Assembly (NCBI RefSeq): GCF_030689645.1
Contig: NZ_JAUYFU010000077.1
Coordinates: 1-64,000 of the forward strand
Direction of reading: 5' to 3'
Length of the DNA stretch: 64,000 nt
From: Humidesulfovibrio sp.
GTDB lineage: Bacteria; Desulfobacterota; Desulfovibrionia; Desulfovibrionales; Desulfovibrionaceae
How positions within the stretch are numbered: position 1 is the first letter of the stretch; the number at the start of each line of letters is the position of its first letter. Shown piece after piece: positions 27,601-37,273 of this stretch. Under the pieces are notes generated by a model. It was not told where the DNA came from, made no database searches, and worked only from the letters and a program-made list of their open reading frames with translations. The position numbers and the translations under genes were made by a program.

Positions 27601-28251
27601 ATGTTCATCACCTTTGAGGGCATAGAGGGCACGGGCAAGTCCACGCAGATCGCGCTCCTGAAGACCCACCTGGAAAAACAGGGGCACAGGGTCATCGTCA
27701 CCTGCGAACCCGGCGGCAGCCGCATCGGGGCAGAGCTGCGGCGCGTGCTGCTGTCTCTTGAGAACCGCGACCTGTGCGCCCGGGCCGAGCTGTTCCTGTA
27801 TCTGGCCGACCGCGCGCAGCACGTGGCCCAGGTGGTGCGCCCCGCGCTTGAGTCGGGGCAGATCGTGCTCTGCGACCGTTTCGCCGATTCCACTGTCGCG
27901 TACCAGGCATTTGGCCGCGGACTGGACGCCGAACTGCTGCACAGCCTGAACACCCTGGCCGTGGATGGGCTCTGGCCGGACCTGACAATCCTGCTGGACC
28001 TGGAGCCGGAGATTGGGCTGACCCGCGCTGTGGCCCGCAACCACGCCGAAAACAAAACTGTTGCCGAGGGCCGCTTCGAGGCTGAAAGCCTAGCCTTCCA
28101 CGGACGCGTGCGCGCAGGCTACCAAGCCTGGGCAAAGCGGTTCCCGCAGCGCATCAAAACCGTGAACGCTTCGGGTTCGCCAGCCGACATCGCCGCTGAA
28201 GTGCAGCAACTGGTGACCGTGAGACTATCGGAGACGCCTCTGAATGACTGA
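27601..28251 (+). CDS. tmk: Thymidylate kinase
   Basis: Tmk phosphorylates dTMP to dTDP. The 216-aa protein starts with the P-loop [15 protein letters not shown], has the dTMP-binding EPGGSRIG (equivalent of the usual EPGGT), [16 protein letters not shown], and the DR motif in [15 protein letters not shown]. The LID region contains [11 protein letters not shown]. Its end overlaps the start of the ABC permease by 8 nt, an unusual pairing that suggests shared transcription by chance of gene order rather than shared function. Confidence 0.97.
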   Translation: MFITFEGIEGTGKSTQIALLKTHLEKQGHRVIVTCEPGGSRIGAELRRVLLSLENRDLCARAELFLYLADRAQHVAQVVRPALESGQIVLCDRFADSTVAYQAFGRGLDAELLHSLNTLAVDGLWPDLTILLDLEPEIGLTRAVARNHAENKTVAEGRFEAESLAFHGRVRAGYQAWAKRFPQRIKTVNASGSPADIAAEVQQLVTVRLSETPLND

Positions 28252-29044
28252 CCCCAAGCCCGCACGCACCATTGGGAGATGCTGGCCCGTCCTGCGAGAC
28301 TGGCTGCTTTTCCTGCTGGGGCTTGCGGGCTTGATGTGGCTGGTGGCTCGCGGGGCTGACGGCCTGGGCTACAATTGGCAGTGGTACCGCGTTCCCGCCT
28401 TTCTGGTCACGAGCGAGGGCGGACCAGGCCCGCTCATTCTAGGGCTTCTGATCACCCTCAAGCTCTTCGCCCTTTCCGGCCTGGGCGCACTTGCGGCCGG
28501 AGTCGTCACCGCACTGCTTCGCCTGTCCGGCTCCACGGCCGGGCGCTGGCTCGCGCAAATCTACCTTGAAAGCGTGCGCAACACCCCGCTCTTGATCCAG
28601 CTTTTATTCCTCTACTTCGTGCTTGCGCCTGCCCTGGGCATGGACGCCCTGACCAGCGCGGTGCTGGGTCTCTCGCTCTTTGAAGGCGCCTACGTGTCAG
28701 AGATACTTCGCGCAGGTATCGTTTCCCAGGACCAAGGCCAGTGGGACGCGGCGCGCAGCCTGGGCATGAGCCGTCTGGCAAGCTACCGTCTGGTGATCTT
28801 GCCCCAGGCCGTGCGCCGCGTGATGCCGCCCCTGGCCAGCCAAAGCGTTTCGCTCGTGAAGGATACGTCACTGGCAAGCGTCATCGCAATCAGCGAACTC
28901 ACCTTGCGCGGCAGCACCATTGTGTCCGACACCTTTCTGAGTTTTGAAATCTGGTTTACTGTTGCGGCGCTGTACTGGATCGTCACCACCGTCCTTTCCG
29001 GCTTGGCCGCGACCCTGGAGCGTAGGCTCGCCTACCCGACCTAA
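28244..29044 (+). CDS. Polar amino-acid ABC transporter permease (first copy)
   Basis: This 266-aa inner-membrane protein is a HisM/GlnP-type permease. It has hydrophobic segments beginning at [19 protein letters not shown], a periplasmic loop, and the [17 protein letters not shown] region typical of the family. The EAA loop is [30 protein letters not shown]. It overlaps tmk and is followed by a binding-protein gene and a second permease. The two permeases should form one heterodimeric channel. No ABC ATPase is encoded in this cluster. Confidence 0.93.
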   Translation: MTDPKPARTIGRCWPVLRDWLLFLLGLAGLMWLVARGADGLGYNWQWYRVPAFLVTSEGGPGPLILGLLITLKLFALSGLGALAAGVVTALLRLSGSTAGRWLAQIYLESVRNTPLLIQLLFLYFVLAPALGMDALTSAVLGLSLFEGAYVSEILRAGIVSQDQGQWDAARSLGMSRLASYRLVILPQAVRRVMPPLASQSVSLVKDTSLASVIAISELTLRGSTIVSDTFLSFEIWFTVAALYWIVTTVLSGLAATLERRLAYPT

Positions 29045-29062
29045 ACCAATGGAGGTTGCACC

Positions 29063-29893
29063 ATGTTCACGAAACGCATGACCATGTTCATCATAGGCCT
29101 CGTTGCCCTGGCCGCTCTGGGCTGCTCCAAGGCCGAGCAGGCTCCGAAGCAGGGTGCCGCCAACTCCGGCGCCGTGGAGCAGATCCTCCAGCGCGGGGTG
29201 CTGCGCGTCGGCTTCTCCACCTTCGTGCCCTGGGCCATGCAGGACAAGAAGGGCGAGTTCATCGGATTCGAGATAGACGTGGCGCGCCGCCTGGCCAAAG
29301 ATATGGGCGTGACCGTACAATTCGAACCCACGCAGTGGTCAGGCATCATTCCTGCGCTTCTCTCCGGCAAGTTCGACATCATCATCGGCGGCATGGGCAT
29401 ACAGCCCCAACGCGCCATGAAGGTCAACTTCAGCATTCCCTACGAGTATTCCGGCATGTCCATCGTGGCCGACAAACTCAAGGCCGGGAAGTTCACGAAC
29501 CTGGCGGACTTCGACCGGCCAGACGTCGTTCTGGCCATCCGCCAGGGCACCACAGCGGCGGATGCCGCCAAGAAGCACATGCCACGAGCGCAGCTGCGCC
29601 TGTTCGACCAGGAGGCCCAGACCATCCAAGAAGTGCTGAGCGGGCGCGCGCACGCCGTTGTGGCTTCTGACCCGTTCCCAGCCTTCCAGGCCCTCAAGTA
29701 CCCGGACAAGCTGGTGCTTCCCCTGACTGATCCCTTCACCAAGGAGCCCATCGCCTTTGCCGTACGCAAGGGAGACCCGGACTTCCTGAACTTCCTGGAC
29801 GCCTGGATCCGCATGGTGGGCGACGAAGGCTGGCTGGCCGAGCGGCACCACTACTGGTTCCGCACCAACGACTGGAAGGACCAGGTGGAGTAG
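29063..29893 (+). CDS. Amino-acid ABC transporter substrate-binding lipoprotein
   Basis: This 276-aa protein has a signal peptide ending in a lipobox-like LAALGCSKAEQ, so it is likely anchored in a membrane by a lipid-modified Cys. The mature part is an SBP_bac_3 domain: GVLRVGFSTFVPWAMQDKKGEFIGFEIDVARRLA, then FDIIIGGMGIQPQRAMKVNFS and LAIRQGTTAADAAKKHM. These are the usual positions that contact an amino-acid ligand. It sits between two permease genes with spacing under 20 bp, so all three are surely one operon. Confidence 0.95.
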   Translation: MFTKRMTMFIIGLVALAALGCSKAEQAPKQGAANSGAVEQILQRGVLRVGFSTFVPWAMQDKKGEFIGFEIDVARRLAKDMGVTVQFEPTQWSGIIPALLSGKFDIIIGGMGIQPQRAMKVNFSIPYEYSGMSIVADKLKAGKFTNLADFDRPDVVLAIRQGTTAADAAKKHMPRAQLRLFDQEAQTIQEVLSGRAHAVVASDPFPAFQALKYPDKLVLPLTDPFTKEPIAFAVRKGDPDFLNFLDAWIRMVGDEGWLAERHHYWFRTNDWKDQVE

Positions 29894-29902
29894 CCGCTAC
29901 AG

Positions 29903-30838
29903 ATGGCCGATCGCGCTGACAACCCGGCCCCACTCCACGTGCCGCTGGCCGCGCCCGACTCCGGACGTCTTGTGGACGCGCTGGTGCTGCTGCTGCTTGG
30001 CGCAGGGCTTTTCTGGCTGGGACACAGCGCGTCGACACGGCTCAACTACCACTGGAACTGGGCGGCCATCCCGCAGTTTCTGGCCTACACCGACGCCGCC
30101 ACTGGCGAACTTCGAACCGGGCGTCTCCTCTCCGGCCTGTTCGCCACCATCCGCCTGAGCCTCTGGGCCGGGGCGCTGGCCCTTGTGCTGGGCACAATGG
30201 CCGGACTCATGCGCGTCAGCTCCCGGCTGTTCTGGCGGCTCTGCGGCGGAGCCTACGTGCTGGCCGTGCGCAACACGCCCCCCTTGGTGCTCATCTTCCT
30301 GTTCTCGTATTTCCTGTCAGGCCAACTCATTCACGCCCTTGGGCTCGATGCAGCCATGGCGCACATGCCGGAACTGCTTCACGGCCCTGCGCAATTATTA
30401 TTCGGCCCCCTGGGCCAGATGCCGGGATTCCTCACCGCCATCGTCACCCTGGGGCTCATCGAGGGCGCGTATGTGGCCGAGATCGTGCGCGCTGGCGTGG
30501 AGTCCATCGAGTCTGGCCAGTGGGACGCGGCATCGGCTCTTGGGCTGCCGCGCTGGCGCACGCTGCTGCATGTGGTGCTGCCGCAGGCCTTCCAGCGCAT
30601 GGTGCCGCCCCTCACCGGACAGTTCGTGTCCACCCTCAAGGACTCGGCCATCGTGTCCGTCATCTCCATACCGGAGCTGACCTTCCAGGCCCAGGAGCTT
30701 GTCAGCGCCACGTATCTTTCCTTCGAGGTCTGGACCCTGGTGTTCCTGCTGTACCTCGGCCTTGGGCTGCCCTGCTCCATCGCCGCGCGCGCCCTGGAAA
30801 GGCGGCTGGCCAGAAGCGACCGTAGCGCGCCCAATTAA
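29903..30838 (+). CDS. Polar amino-acid ABC transporter permease (second copy)
   Basis: The 311-aa permease resembles the first copy but has a longer N-terminus and an extra loop (HALGLDAAMAHMPELLHGPAQ) between membrane segments. The family region AVRNTPPLVLIFLFSYFL and the EAA loop DAASALGLPRWRTLLHVVLPQAFQRMVPPL are intact. It starts 9 bp after the binding-protein gene. With the first permease it presumably forms the translocation pore; the ATP-hydrolysing subunit must come from elsewhere. Confidence 0.93.
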   Translation: MADRADNPAPLHVPLAAPDSGRLVDALVLLLLGAGLFWLGHSASTRLNYHWNWAAIPQFLAYTDAATGELRTGRLLSGLFATIRLSLWAGALALVLGTMAGLMRVSSRLFWRLCGGAYVLAVRNTPPLVLIFLFSYFLSGQLIHALGLDAAMAHMPELLHGPAQLLFGPLGQMPGFLTAIVTLGLIEGAYVAEIVRAGVESIESGQWDAASALGLPRWRTLLHVVLPQAFQRMVPPLTGQFVSTLKDSAIVSVISIPELTFQAQELVSATYLSFEVWTLVFLLYLGLGLPCSIAARALERRLARSDRSAPN

Positions 30839-30961
30839 CCCGCAACCCACGTTGAGGACAAGCCAATGGCTTTGACAGGCAACTGGTTTTCGCGCATGTT
30901 CAGTAAAATGCATAAAGTTCCTGCATGCTCGCAGGATGTCAAAAACAGTAGGAGCGACCAA

Positions 30962-31213
30962 ATGGCCCCGATAGTGAAAGTTTATGCGCTGTCCACCTGC
31001 ATTCATTGCAAGAAGGCCAAGGAATATCTGGACCTGTGCGGTGTTAAGTACGACTGCGTGCACGTGGACCAGCTCACCGGCGAGGAGCGCAAGATGACCG
31101 TTGAGGAAGTGAAGAAGTTCAACCCCTCGGTGTCGTTCCCCACCATCATCATCAATGGCGAGGCCCTGATTGGGTTCAACCAGGAGAAGATCGACGAGGC
31201 GCTCAAAAAATGA
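30962..31213 (+). CDS. Glutaredoxin-like protein (NrdH/FTR-associated)
   Basis: This 83-aa thioredoxin-fold protein has the active site STCIHCKKAKEYL, with a CxxC disulfide, and the cis-proline SFPTIIING. ATG 30962 has AGGAG upstream and starts the fold properly; the 115-aa track ORF adds an unrelated 32 residues. Its stop overlaps the start of the ferredoxin-thioredoxin-reductase chain (ATGA), which strongly suggests that the two proteins work together, the glutaredoxin being the disulfide partner reduced from ferredoxin. Confidence 0.93.
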   Translation: MAPIVKVYALSTCIHCKKAKEYLDLCGVKYDCVHVDQLTGEERKMTVEEVKKFNPSVSFPTIIINGEALIGFNQEKIDEALKK

Positions 31214-31542
31214 ACGCGGAAAAACTCTATGAATCCCTGAAAACAATTCAGGAACCTAAGGGCTATTTCTTTAACCCCGACATGAGCATGACCATGCCGC
31301 TCATGGAGAGCCTGCTCATCAACAAGGACCGGATGGGGTACATGGCGTGCCCCTGCCGCCTTGCCAACGGCACCTTCGACGCCGACCGCGACATCGTGTG
31401 CCCGTGCGAGTATCGGGAGCAGGACGTGAAGGAGTATGGGGCGTGCTTCTGCGGCCTGTACGTGAGCAAAGAGTGGCTTGCAGGGACGATTGAGAAGGTT
31501 GTGGTGCCGGAGAGAAGGCCGGTGGAGAAGATTTTGTGGTGA
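31210..31542 (+). CDS. Ferredoxin-thioredoxin reductase catalytic chain (FtrB-like)
   Basis: This 110-aa protein holds a 4Fe-4S cluster next to a redox disulfide and passes electrons from ferredoxin to a thioredoxin-fold partner. All cysteines of the family are present: ACPCRLANG, VCPCEYRE and ACFCGLYVS. The middle residue of the last CxC is Phe rather than the catalytic His of plant and cyanobacterial FTR. No variable (FtrA) subunit is near. The overlap with the glutaredoxin gene indicates a two-protein reductase system suited to an anaerobe rich in reduced ferredoxin. Confidence 0.93.
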   Translation: MNAEKLYESLKTIQEPKGYFFNPDMSMTMPLMESLLINKDRMGYMACPCRLANGTFDADRDIVCPCEYREQDVKEYGACFCGLYVSKEWLAGTIEKVVVPERRPVEKILW

Positions 31543-32561
31543 GCAAAACCAAATCCTCACGAAAAACAATGCCATGCCCCAGGCATAAAGTCACTATTGG
31601 TAGCCATACGGGGTTTTCACTGGGCCCATTGCCATGGGACGAAGAGCTTCTAATTACAGCATATTTTAACGAGTTTACTAAAGCAACGTCTGCGGTTGAA
31701 GAGCATCCTGGCTTTATTATTCAAGATGACCTCGACTCACTTGGATTTTCGTTAAGGCTATTCAAAAGAGCTGCTTATGACTTTTTTCAAGCAGTACGAG
31801 ATTTCAAAAAAGAAGAACGGGCCGGTGAACTATTCTTCAAGAAAAACGACACACGATTTGCAACACTTGAATTTAATATCGTTAAATCTTTGTATGTTTA
31901 TTCATCAACATTAATGTCTGTTGTTTGTCATGTACGTAGAATAGCGCAAAGATATGACACAACAAGCTTCAGCAAACAGACAACCCAATTCTCTACAGAT
32001 GAAAGGCATAGATTCATTCAAGATTTAAGAAATTGTCTTGAACATGTTCGGCTAATTAAGCCCAATTGGCAGATTACGCATTCCATTGGAGAAGACAACA
32101 AGATACGTTTCCTCCTAGACCATCGCCATCTTTCATCTTTTGAGAACTGGACGCCATTTGCTTTAGCATACATTGAGAGGCACAAAGAGGGTATAGATGT
32201 TGTGCAAACAATCCGAGGCCATATCACTCAATTCTTTCGTCACCAAAATTCATTCCTCTTATGGCTCAACAAACATACCCTAGAATGCAGATCAGATTAC
32301 CTAAGATACAGTCACTACCTTAAAGCCTTGGGAACAAAATCTCACTGGAACATGGTTCTTACTCAAATAGTTATTCCAAACAAAATAAATGTATATGACC
32401 ACCTACACATGTACCTCACTCTAGAAGAGCTTGAGGGCGTGAGAAAATTACCTCATAAATCAAAAGAACAAGTTGATGCCATAATATCCCACATGGACGA
32501 ATACAACGCATGCGATGAAAAACTCAGAGCAATTGTATATGCGGCGTTTAATGTAACATGA
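31536..32561 (+). CDS. AT-rich orphan protein with HEPN-like RNxxxH motif
   Basis: This 341-aa protein is not recognised as a known family. It is visibly AT-richer than everything around it and uses codons such as AAA, ATT and TTA that neighbours avoid, a sign of recent transfer. It looks mostly helical and soluble. Residues 165-170 read RNCLEH inside FIQDLRNCLEHVRL, which matches the Rx4H pattern of HEPN-fold ribonucleases. The 5' end overlaps the FTR gene by 7 nt; GTG 31536 or ATG 31569 could be the start. HEPN proteins often act in toxin-antitoxin or phage-defence systems; function here is inference. Confidence 0.6.
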   Translation: MVSKTKSSRKTMPCPRHKVTIGSHTGFSLGPLPWDEELLITAYFNEFTKATSAVEEHPGFIIQDDLDSLGFSLRLFKRAAYDFFQAVRDFKKEERAGELFFKKNDTRFATLEFNIVKSLYVYSSTLMSVVCHVRRIAQRYDTTSFSKQTTQFSTDERHRFIQDLRNCLEHVRLIKPNWQITHSIGEDNKIRFLLDHRHLSSFENWTPFALAYIERHKEGIDVVQTIRGHITQFFRHQNSFLLWLNKHTLECRSDYLRYSHYLKALGTKSHWNMVLTQIVIPNKINVYDHLHMYLTLEELEGVRKLPHKSKEQVDAIISHMDEYNACDEKLRAIVYAAFNVT

Positions 32562-32636
32562 GCGAAAGAATTCGCTTAGCACAAGTTAAACACTAGAAAC
32601 ACGGAACGCCCGCAAGCAGACCGACAACAAATATAA

Positions 32637-32670
32637 AAAGCCCCGGCCTGCTTTCACAGACCGGGGCTTT
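32637..32670. terminator. Bidirectional terminator between orphan ORF and RRM gene
   Basis: AAAGCCCCGG and CCGGGGCTTT form a perfect 10-bp stem around a 14-nt loop. A residues before and TAAA after the stem allow it to work for both converging genes. Confidence 0.88.
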
Positions 32671-32690
32671 AAATGTGCTTCGGGTATGAT

Positions 32691-32960
32691 TTAGTAGCGA
32701 CGGGGCGGACGAGCTTCGCGCTCCTGAGCCTCGTTGACCTTCAGGGCGCGGCCGCCGAGCTCTTTGCCGTTCAGGGCCTGCACGGCCTCGAGGGCGTCAG
32801 CGTCGTTCATCTCGACGAAGCCGAAACCGCGGAAGCGGCCGGTCTCACGGTCGTTGATGAACTTAACGGACAGGACTTCGCCGTACTGGGCGAACACGTT
32901 GCGCAGGTCATCCTCAGAGGTGCTGAAGGCGATGTTTCCGACATAGATAGACTTAGGCAT
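32691..32960 (-). CDS. RRM-domain RNA-binding protein
   Basis: This 89-aa protein is a single RNA-recognition motif with RNP2 (SIYVGNIAFS) and RNP1 (RGFGFVEM) plus a short basic tail (REARPPRRY). Such small glycine/arginine-tailed RRM proteins in deltaproteobacteria and cyanobacteria bind single-stranded RNA and are often cold-induced. The start has AGGAG 10 nt upstream. A 230-bp AT-rich leader separates it from trmFO on the same strand and is preserved in size for a possible 5' regulatory region, but I see no defined riboswitch. Confidence 0.95.
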   Translation of the reverse strand: MPKSIYVGNIAFSTSEDDLRNVFAQYGEVLSVKFINDRETGRFRGFGFVEMNDADALEAVQALNGKELGGRALKVNEAQEREARPPRRY

Positions 32961-33191
32961 GCGATAAAACTCCTAAAAAAAACAGTAAAAATTGTCGCCC
33001 ATTCCCGCCTGAGCAAATAGCATCCGGGTAGCGTGTCCAGATGGAGCTAACTAACCCCGTACCTGGCAGAAGTAAAGCCCTGAAACCACAAAATCTAAAA
33101 AAAAACACTACGGAGGCCATATTTCTTTTTCTACGCTGCCAAGCAAAGACTCATTCCGCAAAAAAATTGGGCGACTGACCAGAAAAAGGCT

Positions 33192-34556
33192 TTATACGCC
33201 GAAGCGGTTCTTCAGCCACTCGGCAAAGGCGTCGCGGGCGCGCTGCCCGTAGAGTTCCTTGCGAACCTTTTTACCCGCCCGACGGTTCAAATCAGGCATG
33301 AGGCCGAAGTGCGCGTTGGACGGCTGAAAGCGTTTCACCGGCGGGGTGCGCAGGTGGCTCAAAAGCGCGCCCAGGGCCGTGATGTTCGGCGGCGGCGCAA
33401 GGGGCTTCCCTGCCAGCTTCGCAGCCAGCGATAGCCCCACCCACAAACCGCACGCGGCGGACTCAAGATAGCCCTCCACCCCGGTGATCTGCCCAGCCAG
33501 GTGCACGTTCGGACGCGTCTTGAGCGCCAGTTCCTCGTTCAGCACGGTGGGCGCGTCGACAAAGGTATTGCGGTGGATGCTGCCCAGACGCAAAAACTCG
33601 GCATTCTCCAGGCCCGGAATCATGCGAAACACGCGCTGCTGCTCCGGGTACTTGAGCTTGGTCTGAAAGCCCACGAGGTTGAAGGCCGTCTTCTCGGCGT
33701 TCTCTGCTCGCAACTGAACCACGGCAAAGGCTTCCTCACCCGTGCGCGGATTGGGCAACCCCACGGGCTTGAGCGGCCCGAAGCAGAGCGTGAGCCGTCC
33801 GCGCTCCGCCATTTCCTCCACAGGCAGGCAGCCCTCGAAGTGGATCTCCTTCTCGAAATCGTGCGGAGCGACCTTTTCCGCCGCCATGAGTGCTTCCAGA
33901 AAGGCGTCGTATTGGGCCTCGGTCATGGGGCAATTGAGGTAATCGTCCTCCTCTGGCCGATAGCGGCTGCCCCAGAAGGCGATGTCCAGGTCCACACTGT
34001 CGCGGCTGATGATGGGCGCAATGGCGTCGTAAAAATATAGGCGCTTGCCGCCCTCAATCTCCGTCGCCTTGGCCAGGCTGACGGCAAGGGCGTCGCTTGC
34101 AAGCGGACCTGCGGCGACGACCACGGCGTCGAAGCCTTGAATCTCCGGCGCATCCAGGCTCTCAACCTCTTGGCGCACAACCTCTATGTTCGGATCGGCC
34201 TCGATCTGCGCGGTGATGTATTCGGCAAAGCGGTCGCGGTCCACGGCCAAGGCCTTGCCTGCGGGAATGCGGGTAGCGTCCGCAGCCTGCATGACCATGC
34301 TGCCCAGTTCGCGCATCTCAACCTTGAGGATGCCGATGGCCGTGGTCAGCTCATCGGAGCGCAGGGAGTTGGAGCACACAAGCTCGGCCAGGTGCCCGGT
34401 GGTGTGCGCCGGCGACGATTTCTCCGGGCGCATCTCGAACAAGCGCACAACAACGCCAGCCCTGGCCAGGGCCAAGGCGCATTCACACCCGGCCAGTCCG
34501 CCTCCGACTATGGCCACCCGCTTTCCCGACACCTGAGCCTCGTTGTTATCCGGCAT
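33192..34556 (-). CDS. trmFO: tRNA (uracil-5-)-methyltransferase TrmFO
   Basis: TrmFO uses methylenetetrahydrofolate and FAD to methylate U54 in the tRNA T-loop. The 454-aa flavoprotein has the dinucleotide fold [22 protein letters not shown] followed by [26 protein letters not shown], the Gid-family signature, and the late [22 protein letters not shown]. It is typical in length. Its start is 71 bp from the divergent ABC ATPase gene, so the two share a promoter region. Confidence 0.96.
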   Translation of the reverse strand: MPDNNEAQVSGKRVAIVGGGLAGCECALALARAGVVVRLFEMRPEKSSPAHTTGHLAELVCSNSLRSDELTTAIGILKVEMRELGSMVMQAADATRIPAGKALAVDRDRFAEYITAQIEADPNIEVVRQEVESLDAPEIQGFDAVVVAAGPLASDALAVSLAKATEIEGGKRLYFYDAIAPIISRDSVDLDIAFWGSRYRPEEDDYLNCPMTEAQYDAFLEALMAAEKVAPHDFEKEIHFEGCLPVEEMAERGRLTLCFGPLKPVGLPNPRTGEEAFAVVQLRAENAEKTAFNLVGFQTKLKYPEQQRVFRMIPGLENAEFLRLGSIHRNTFVDAPTVLNEELALKTRPNVHLAGQITGVEGYLESAACGLWVGLSLAAKLAGKPLAPPPNITALGALLSHLRTPPVKRFQPSNAHFGLMPDLNRRAGKKVRKELYGQRARDAFAEWLKNRFGV

Positions 34557-34626
34557 GATTTCCGTTATCCTCGCGAAAGATTATGTAAGCAATATTTTGC
34601 CACGCACCCAAAACCCGGCGCGGTCC

Positions 34627-35652
34627 ATGAACAACGACACAAGCGAAGCCCTTCCCGACGCCCTGCTTGAAATCCGGGGCCTCACCACCGCCTTTGCACG
34701 GCAGTCCGGAGGCCGCGGCGGCTCACCCATCGCCAGGGCGGTTGATACCGTGAGCCTGACCGTTCGGCAAGGCGAAACCCTGGCCGTTGTCGGGGAATCC
34801 GGCTGCGGCAAGACCGTGCTGGCGCTCTCGGTGTTGGGCCTCATCCCGGACCCTCCGGGCCGGGTCATAGAGGGCGAGGCCTTCTACCATGGCCGCGACC
34901 TGCTGACCATGAGCGAGGCCGAGCTGCAAACCGTGCGCGGCAACCACATCGCCATGATTTTCCAAGAGCCCATGACCTCGCTGAACCCGGTGTTCCGCGT
35001 AGGCGAACAAATTGCCGAGGGCTATCGCCTGCACAGAAAGGCGAGCCGGGTTGAAGCGGCGGAGCGCGCCGTGGAGATGCTCGGGCTGGTGGGCATCCCC
35101 AACCCCGCTGCGCGGGCGCAAAGCTATCCGCACGAGCTTTCCGGGGGCATGCGCCAGCGGGTCATGATCGCCATGGCCCTGTGCTGCGACCCGGACCTGC
35201 TTTTCGCCGACGAGCCCACAACCGCGCTGGACGTCACCATCCAGGCGCAGATTCTGGATCTGATGCGGCGTTTGCAGACCGAAAAGGGGTCGGGCATCCT
35301 CCTCATCACCCACGACCTGGGCGTTGTGGCCGAGACTGCGCAGCGCGTGGCCGTCATGTACGCCGGACAAGTTGTGGAGGAAGCCCCTGTGGCCGAACTG
35401 TTCAGCGCGGCGGCCCACCCGTACACGCAAGGGTTGCTGGCTTCGGTGCCGCGCCTAGGCGTGAAGCGCGTGCTTGCGCCCATTGCGGGAATGGTGCCGG
35501 GCATATTCGATCTGCCTGACGGGTGCCGGTTCCAACCACGGTGCGTCCGAGCCTTTGCCCGTTGCGCCGAGGCTCCGCCGCTGTTCCAGGCAGCGCCAGG
35601 ACACAGCGCCCGCTGCTGGCTGTGCGAAACTTCGCAGGGAGGCTCCGCATGA
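34627..35652 (+). CDS. dppD: Oligopeptide/dipeptide-type ABC transporter ATPase (DppD-like)
   Basis: The 341-aa ATPase has Walker A GESGCGKT, the Q-loop [11 protein letters not shown], the signature LSGGMRQRV, Walker B LLFADEPT and H-loop LITHDLG, plus a C-terminal oligopeptide extension with four Cys ([16 protein letters not shown]...CWLCE) that may bind an iron-sulfur cluster. ATG 34627 is preferred to the upstream track start. Dipeptide, oligopeptide and nickel importers share this layout. The second ATPase gene follows by ATGA overlap. No permease or binding-protein gene is near. Confidence 0.93.
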   Translation: MNNDTSEALPDALLEIRGLTTAFARQSGGRGGSPIARAVDTVSLTVRQGETLAVVGESGCGKTVLALSVLGLIPDPPGRVIEGEAFYHGRDLLTMSEAELQTVRGNHIAMIFQEPMTSLNPVFRVGEQIAEGYRLHRKASRVEAAERAVEMLGLVGIPNPAARAQSYPHELSGGMRQRVMIAMALCCDPDLLFADEPTTALDVTIQAQILDLMRRLQTEKGSGILLITHDLGVVAETAQRVAVMYAGQVVEEAPVAELFSAAAHPYTQGLLASVPRLGVKRVLAPIAGMVPGIFDLPDGCRFQPRCVRAFARCAEAPPLFQAAPGHSARCWLCETSQGGSA

Positions 35653-36632
35653 GCGCCTTGCTGGAACTCTTCGACGTTGCCCGGCACTATGCGGTTTCCG
35701 GCGGCCTGCTGAACCTGAAAAAAGGCGTCGCCCGCGCCGTGGATGGCGTGAGCCTGAGCATCGAGCAGGGGGAAAGCCTTGGCCTGGTGGGCGAAAGCGG
35801 CTGCGGCAAATCCACCCTGGCCCGGTGCGTCCTTGGCCTTGAACCCTTGGCGGCTGGCCGCGTGGAATTCCAGGGCCGCGACATCTCCCACTGGCCGGAA
35901 AAAGATCTGCGCCGCCAGATGCAGATGATCTTTCAGGACCCCTACTCGTCCCTCAATCCGCGCATGCGCGTGGGCTCAATCGTGGCCGAGCCCCTGGTCA
36001 TCCACTCCGTGGGCGCCAGTGCAGAACGCAAGGCCAGGACATCAGACCTGCTGCGTCTTGTGGGCCTGCCGGAATCAATGGCCAACCGCTACCCGCACCA
36101 GCTTTCCGGCGGGCAGCGCCAGCGCGTTGCCGTTGCGCGCGCCCTGGCCCTCAACCCGGCCCTGGTGGTCTGCGACGAGCCCGTGAGCGCGCTGGACGTG
36201 TCCATTCAAGCCCAGGTGCTGCTGCTCTTGCAGGATCTGCGCGAACGCCTGGGCCTGACGTACCTGTTCATTTCCCACGACCTAGCCGTTGTGGGCCAGG
36301 TGTGCGACCGCATCGCAGTGATGTACCTGGGCAAGGTGATCGAAAGCGCCCCGGCGGATGTGCTGGTGCGCGACCCCAAACATCCCTACACCAGAGCCCT
36401 GCTCTCTGCCGTGCCAGTGCCGGACCCAGCCAACCAGCGCACCCGGCAGCACCTGACGGGCGAATTGCCCAGCCCGTTGAACCCGCCCAGCGGATGCCCG
36501 TTCCATCCGCGCTGCCCAAAGGTCATGGACCGCTGCAAGCAGGAGTTCCCGCCGCGCTTCGACACATCCGCCAGCGGAGAAGCCCCGAGTTTCGCGCACT
36601 GCTGGCTCCACGAGCCTCAAGAAAGACCGTAA
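35649..36632 (+). CDS. dppF: Oligopeptide/dipeptide-type ABC transporter ATPase (DppF-like)
   Basis: The 327-aa protein is the partner ATPase: Walker [11 protein letters not shown]-loop [11 protein letters not shown], signature [10 protein letters not shown], Walker [13 protein letters not shown]-loop FISHDLA and the C-terminal [16 protein letters not shown] extension. It starts at the ATG overlapping the stop of dppD; the longer track version reads an unrelated frame of dppD. Both ATPases should form a heterodimer for an importer whose membrane and binding parts must lie elsewhere. Confidence 0.94.
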   Translation: MSALLELFDVARHYAVSGGLLNLKKGVARAVDGVSLSIEQGESLGLVGESGCGKSTLARCVLGLEPLAAGRVEFQGRDISHWPEKDLRRQMQMIFQDPYSSLNPRMRVGSIVAEPLVIHSVGASAERKARTSDLLRLVGLPESMANRYPHQLSGGQRQRVAVARALALNPALVVCDEPVSALDVSIQAQVLLLLQDLRERLGLTYLFISHDLAVVGQVCDRIAVMYLGKVIESAPADVLVRDPKHPYTRALLSAVPVPDPANQRTRQHLTGELPSPLNPPSGCPFHPRCPKVMDRCKQEFPPRFDTSASGEAPSFAHCWLHEPQERP

Positions 36633-36641
36633 GGACCACCA

Positions 36642-37250
36642 ATGCAGATATCCATCATACTGGCGCACCCAGACCCGTTGAGCTTCAATCACGCCATAGC
36701 GTCCACAGCCCAACAGACTCTCATGGACATGGGCTGCCAGGTGCATTTGCACGACCTTTGCTCCGAAGGCTTCGACCCTGTGCTGCCCGCAGCCGAGATC
36801 GCCCGCGGCGCAACGCTGCCCCCCCTTGTGGAGCGCCACTGTCAGGAGCTTCGCGAGGCTGACGGCCTGATCCTGGTGCATCCCAACTGGTGGGGCATGC
36901 CCCCTGCGGTGATGAAAGGCTGGATTGACCGGGTGCTGCGGCCCGGTGTGGCCTATGAATTTCTCCCTGGCGACAACGGCGAAGGCGTGCCTGTGGGGCT
37001 GCTGAAACCAATGACGGCGCTGGTGTTCAATACTACCAACACTCCGCCGGAACGCGAGCTATCCGTTTTCGGCGATCCCCTGGAGCGCACTTGGCGCGAC
37101 TGCGTGCTCTCCTTCTGCGGCGTGCGCAGGATTGAACGCCGCATGTTCGGAGTGGTGTGCACCAGCAACCCGGAAGAGCGCTCCAACTGGCTGGCCGAGG
37201 TCGCCGCCACAGTCCGAAGAGAGTATGCCGCCAAAGCCGCAACTGCATGA
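36642..37250 (+). CDS. Flavodoxin-fold NAD(P)H quinone oxidoreductase
   Basis: The 202-aa protein belongs to the NQO1/KefF/YwrO group: the start ISIILAHPDPLSFNHAIAS binds FMN/FAD phosphate, and LILVHPNWWGMPPAVMKGWIDRVL is the family signature. These enzymes reduce quinones with two electrons and may protect from redox stress. It starts 10 bp after dppF with AAGGA upstream and may lie in the same transcript, though a function in peptide uptake is unlikely. Confidence 0.92.
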   Translation: MQISIILAHPDPLSFNHAIASTAQQTLMDMGCQVHLHDLCSEGFDPVLPAAEIARGATLPPLVERHCQELREADGLILVHPNWWGMPPAVMKGWIDRVLRPGVAYEFLPGDNGEGVPVGLLKPMTALVFNTTNTPPERELSVFGDPLERTWRDCVLSFCGVRRIERRMFGVVCTSNPEERSNWLAEVAATVRREYAAKAATA

Positions 37251-37273
37251 GATAACTCACGGAGTTCTAAACA

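Noticed and set aside
25705-28044. 779-codon minus-strand ORF
   Set aside because: Runs over surE in another frame and antisense to tmk and the HD nuclease; not a gene.
32961-33191. Riboswitch or RNA thermometer before the RRM gene
   Set aside because: The leader is AT-rich and long enough for regulation, but I could not draw a convincing structure or match a known class.
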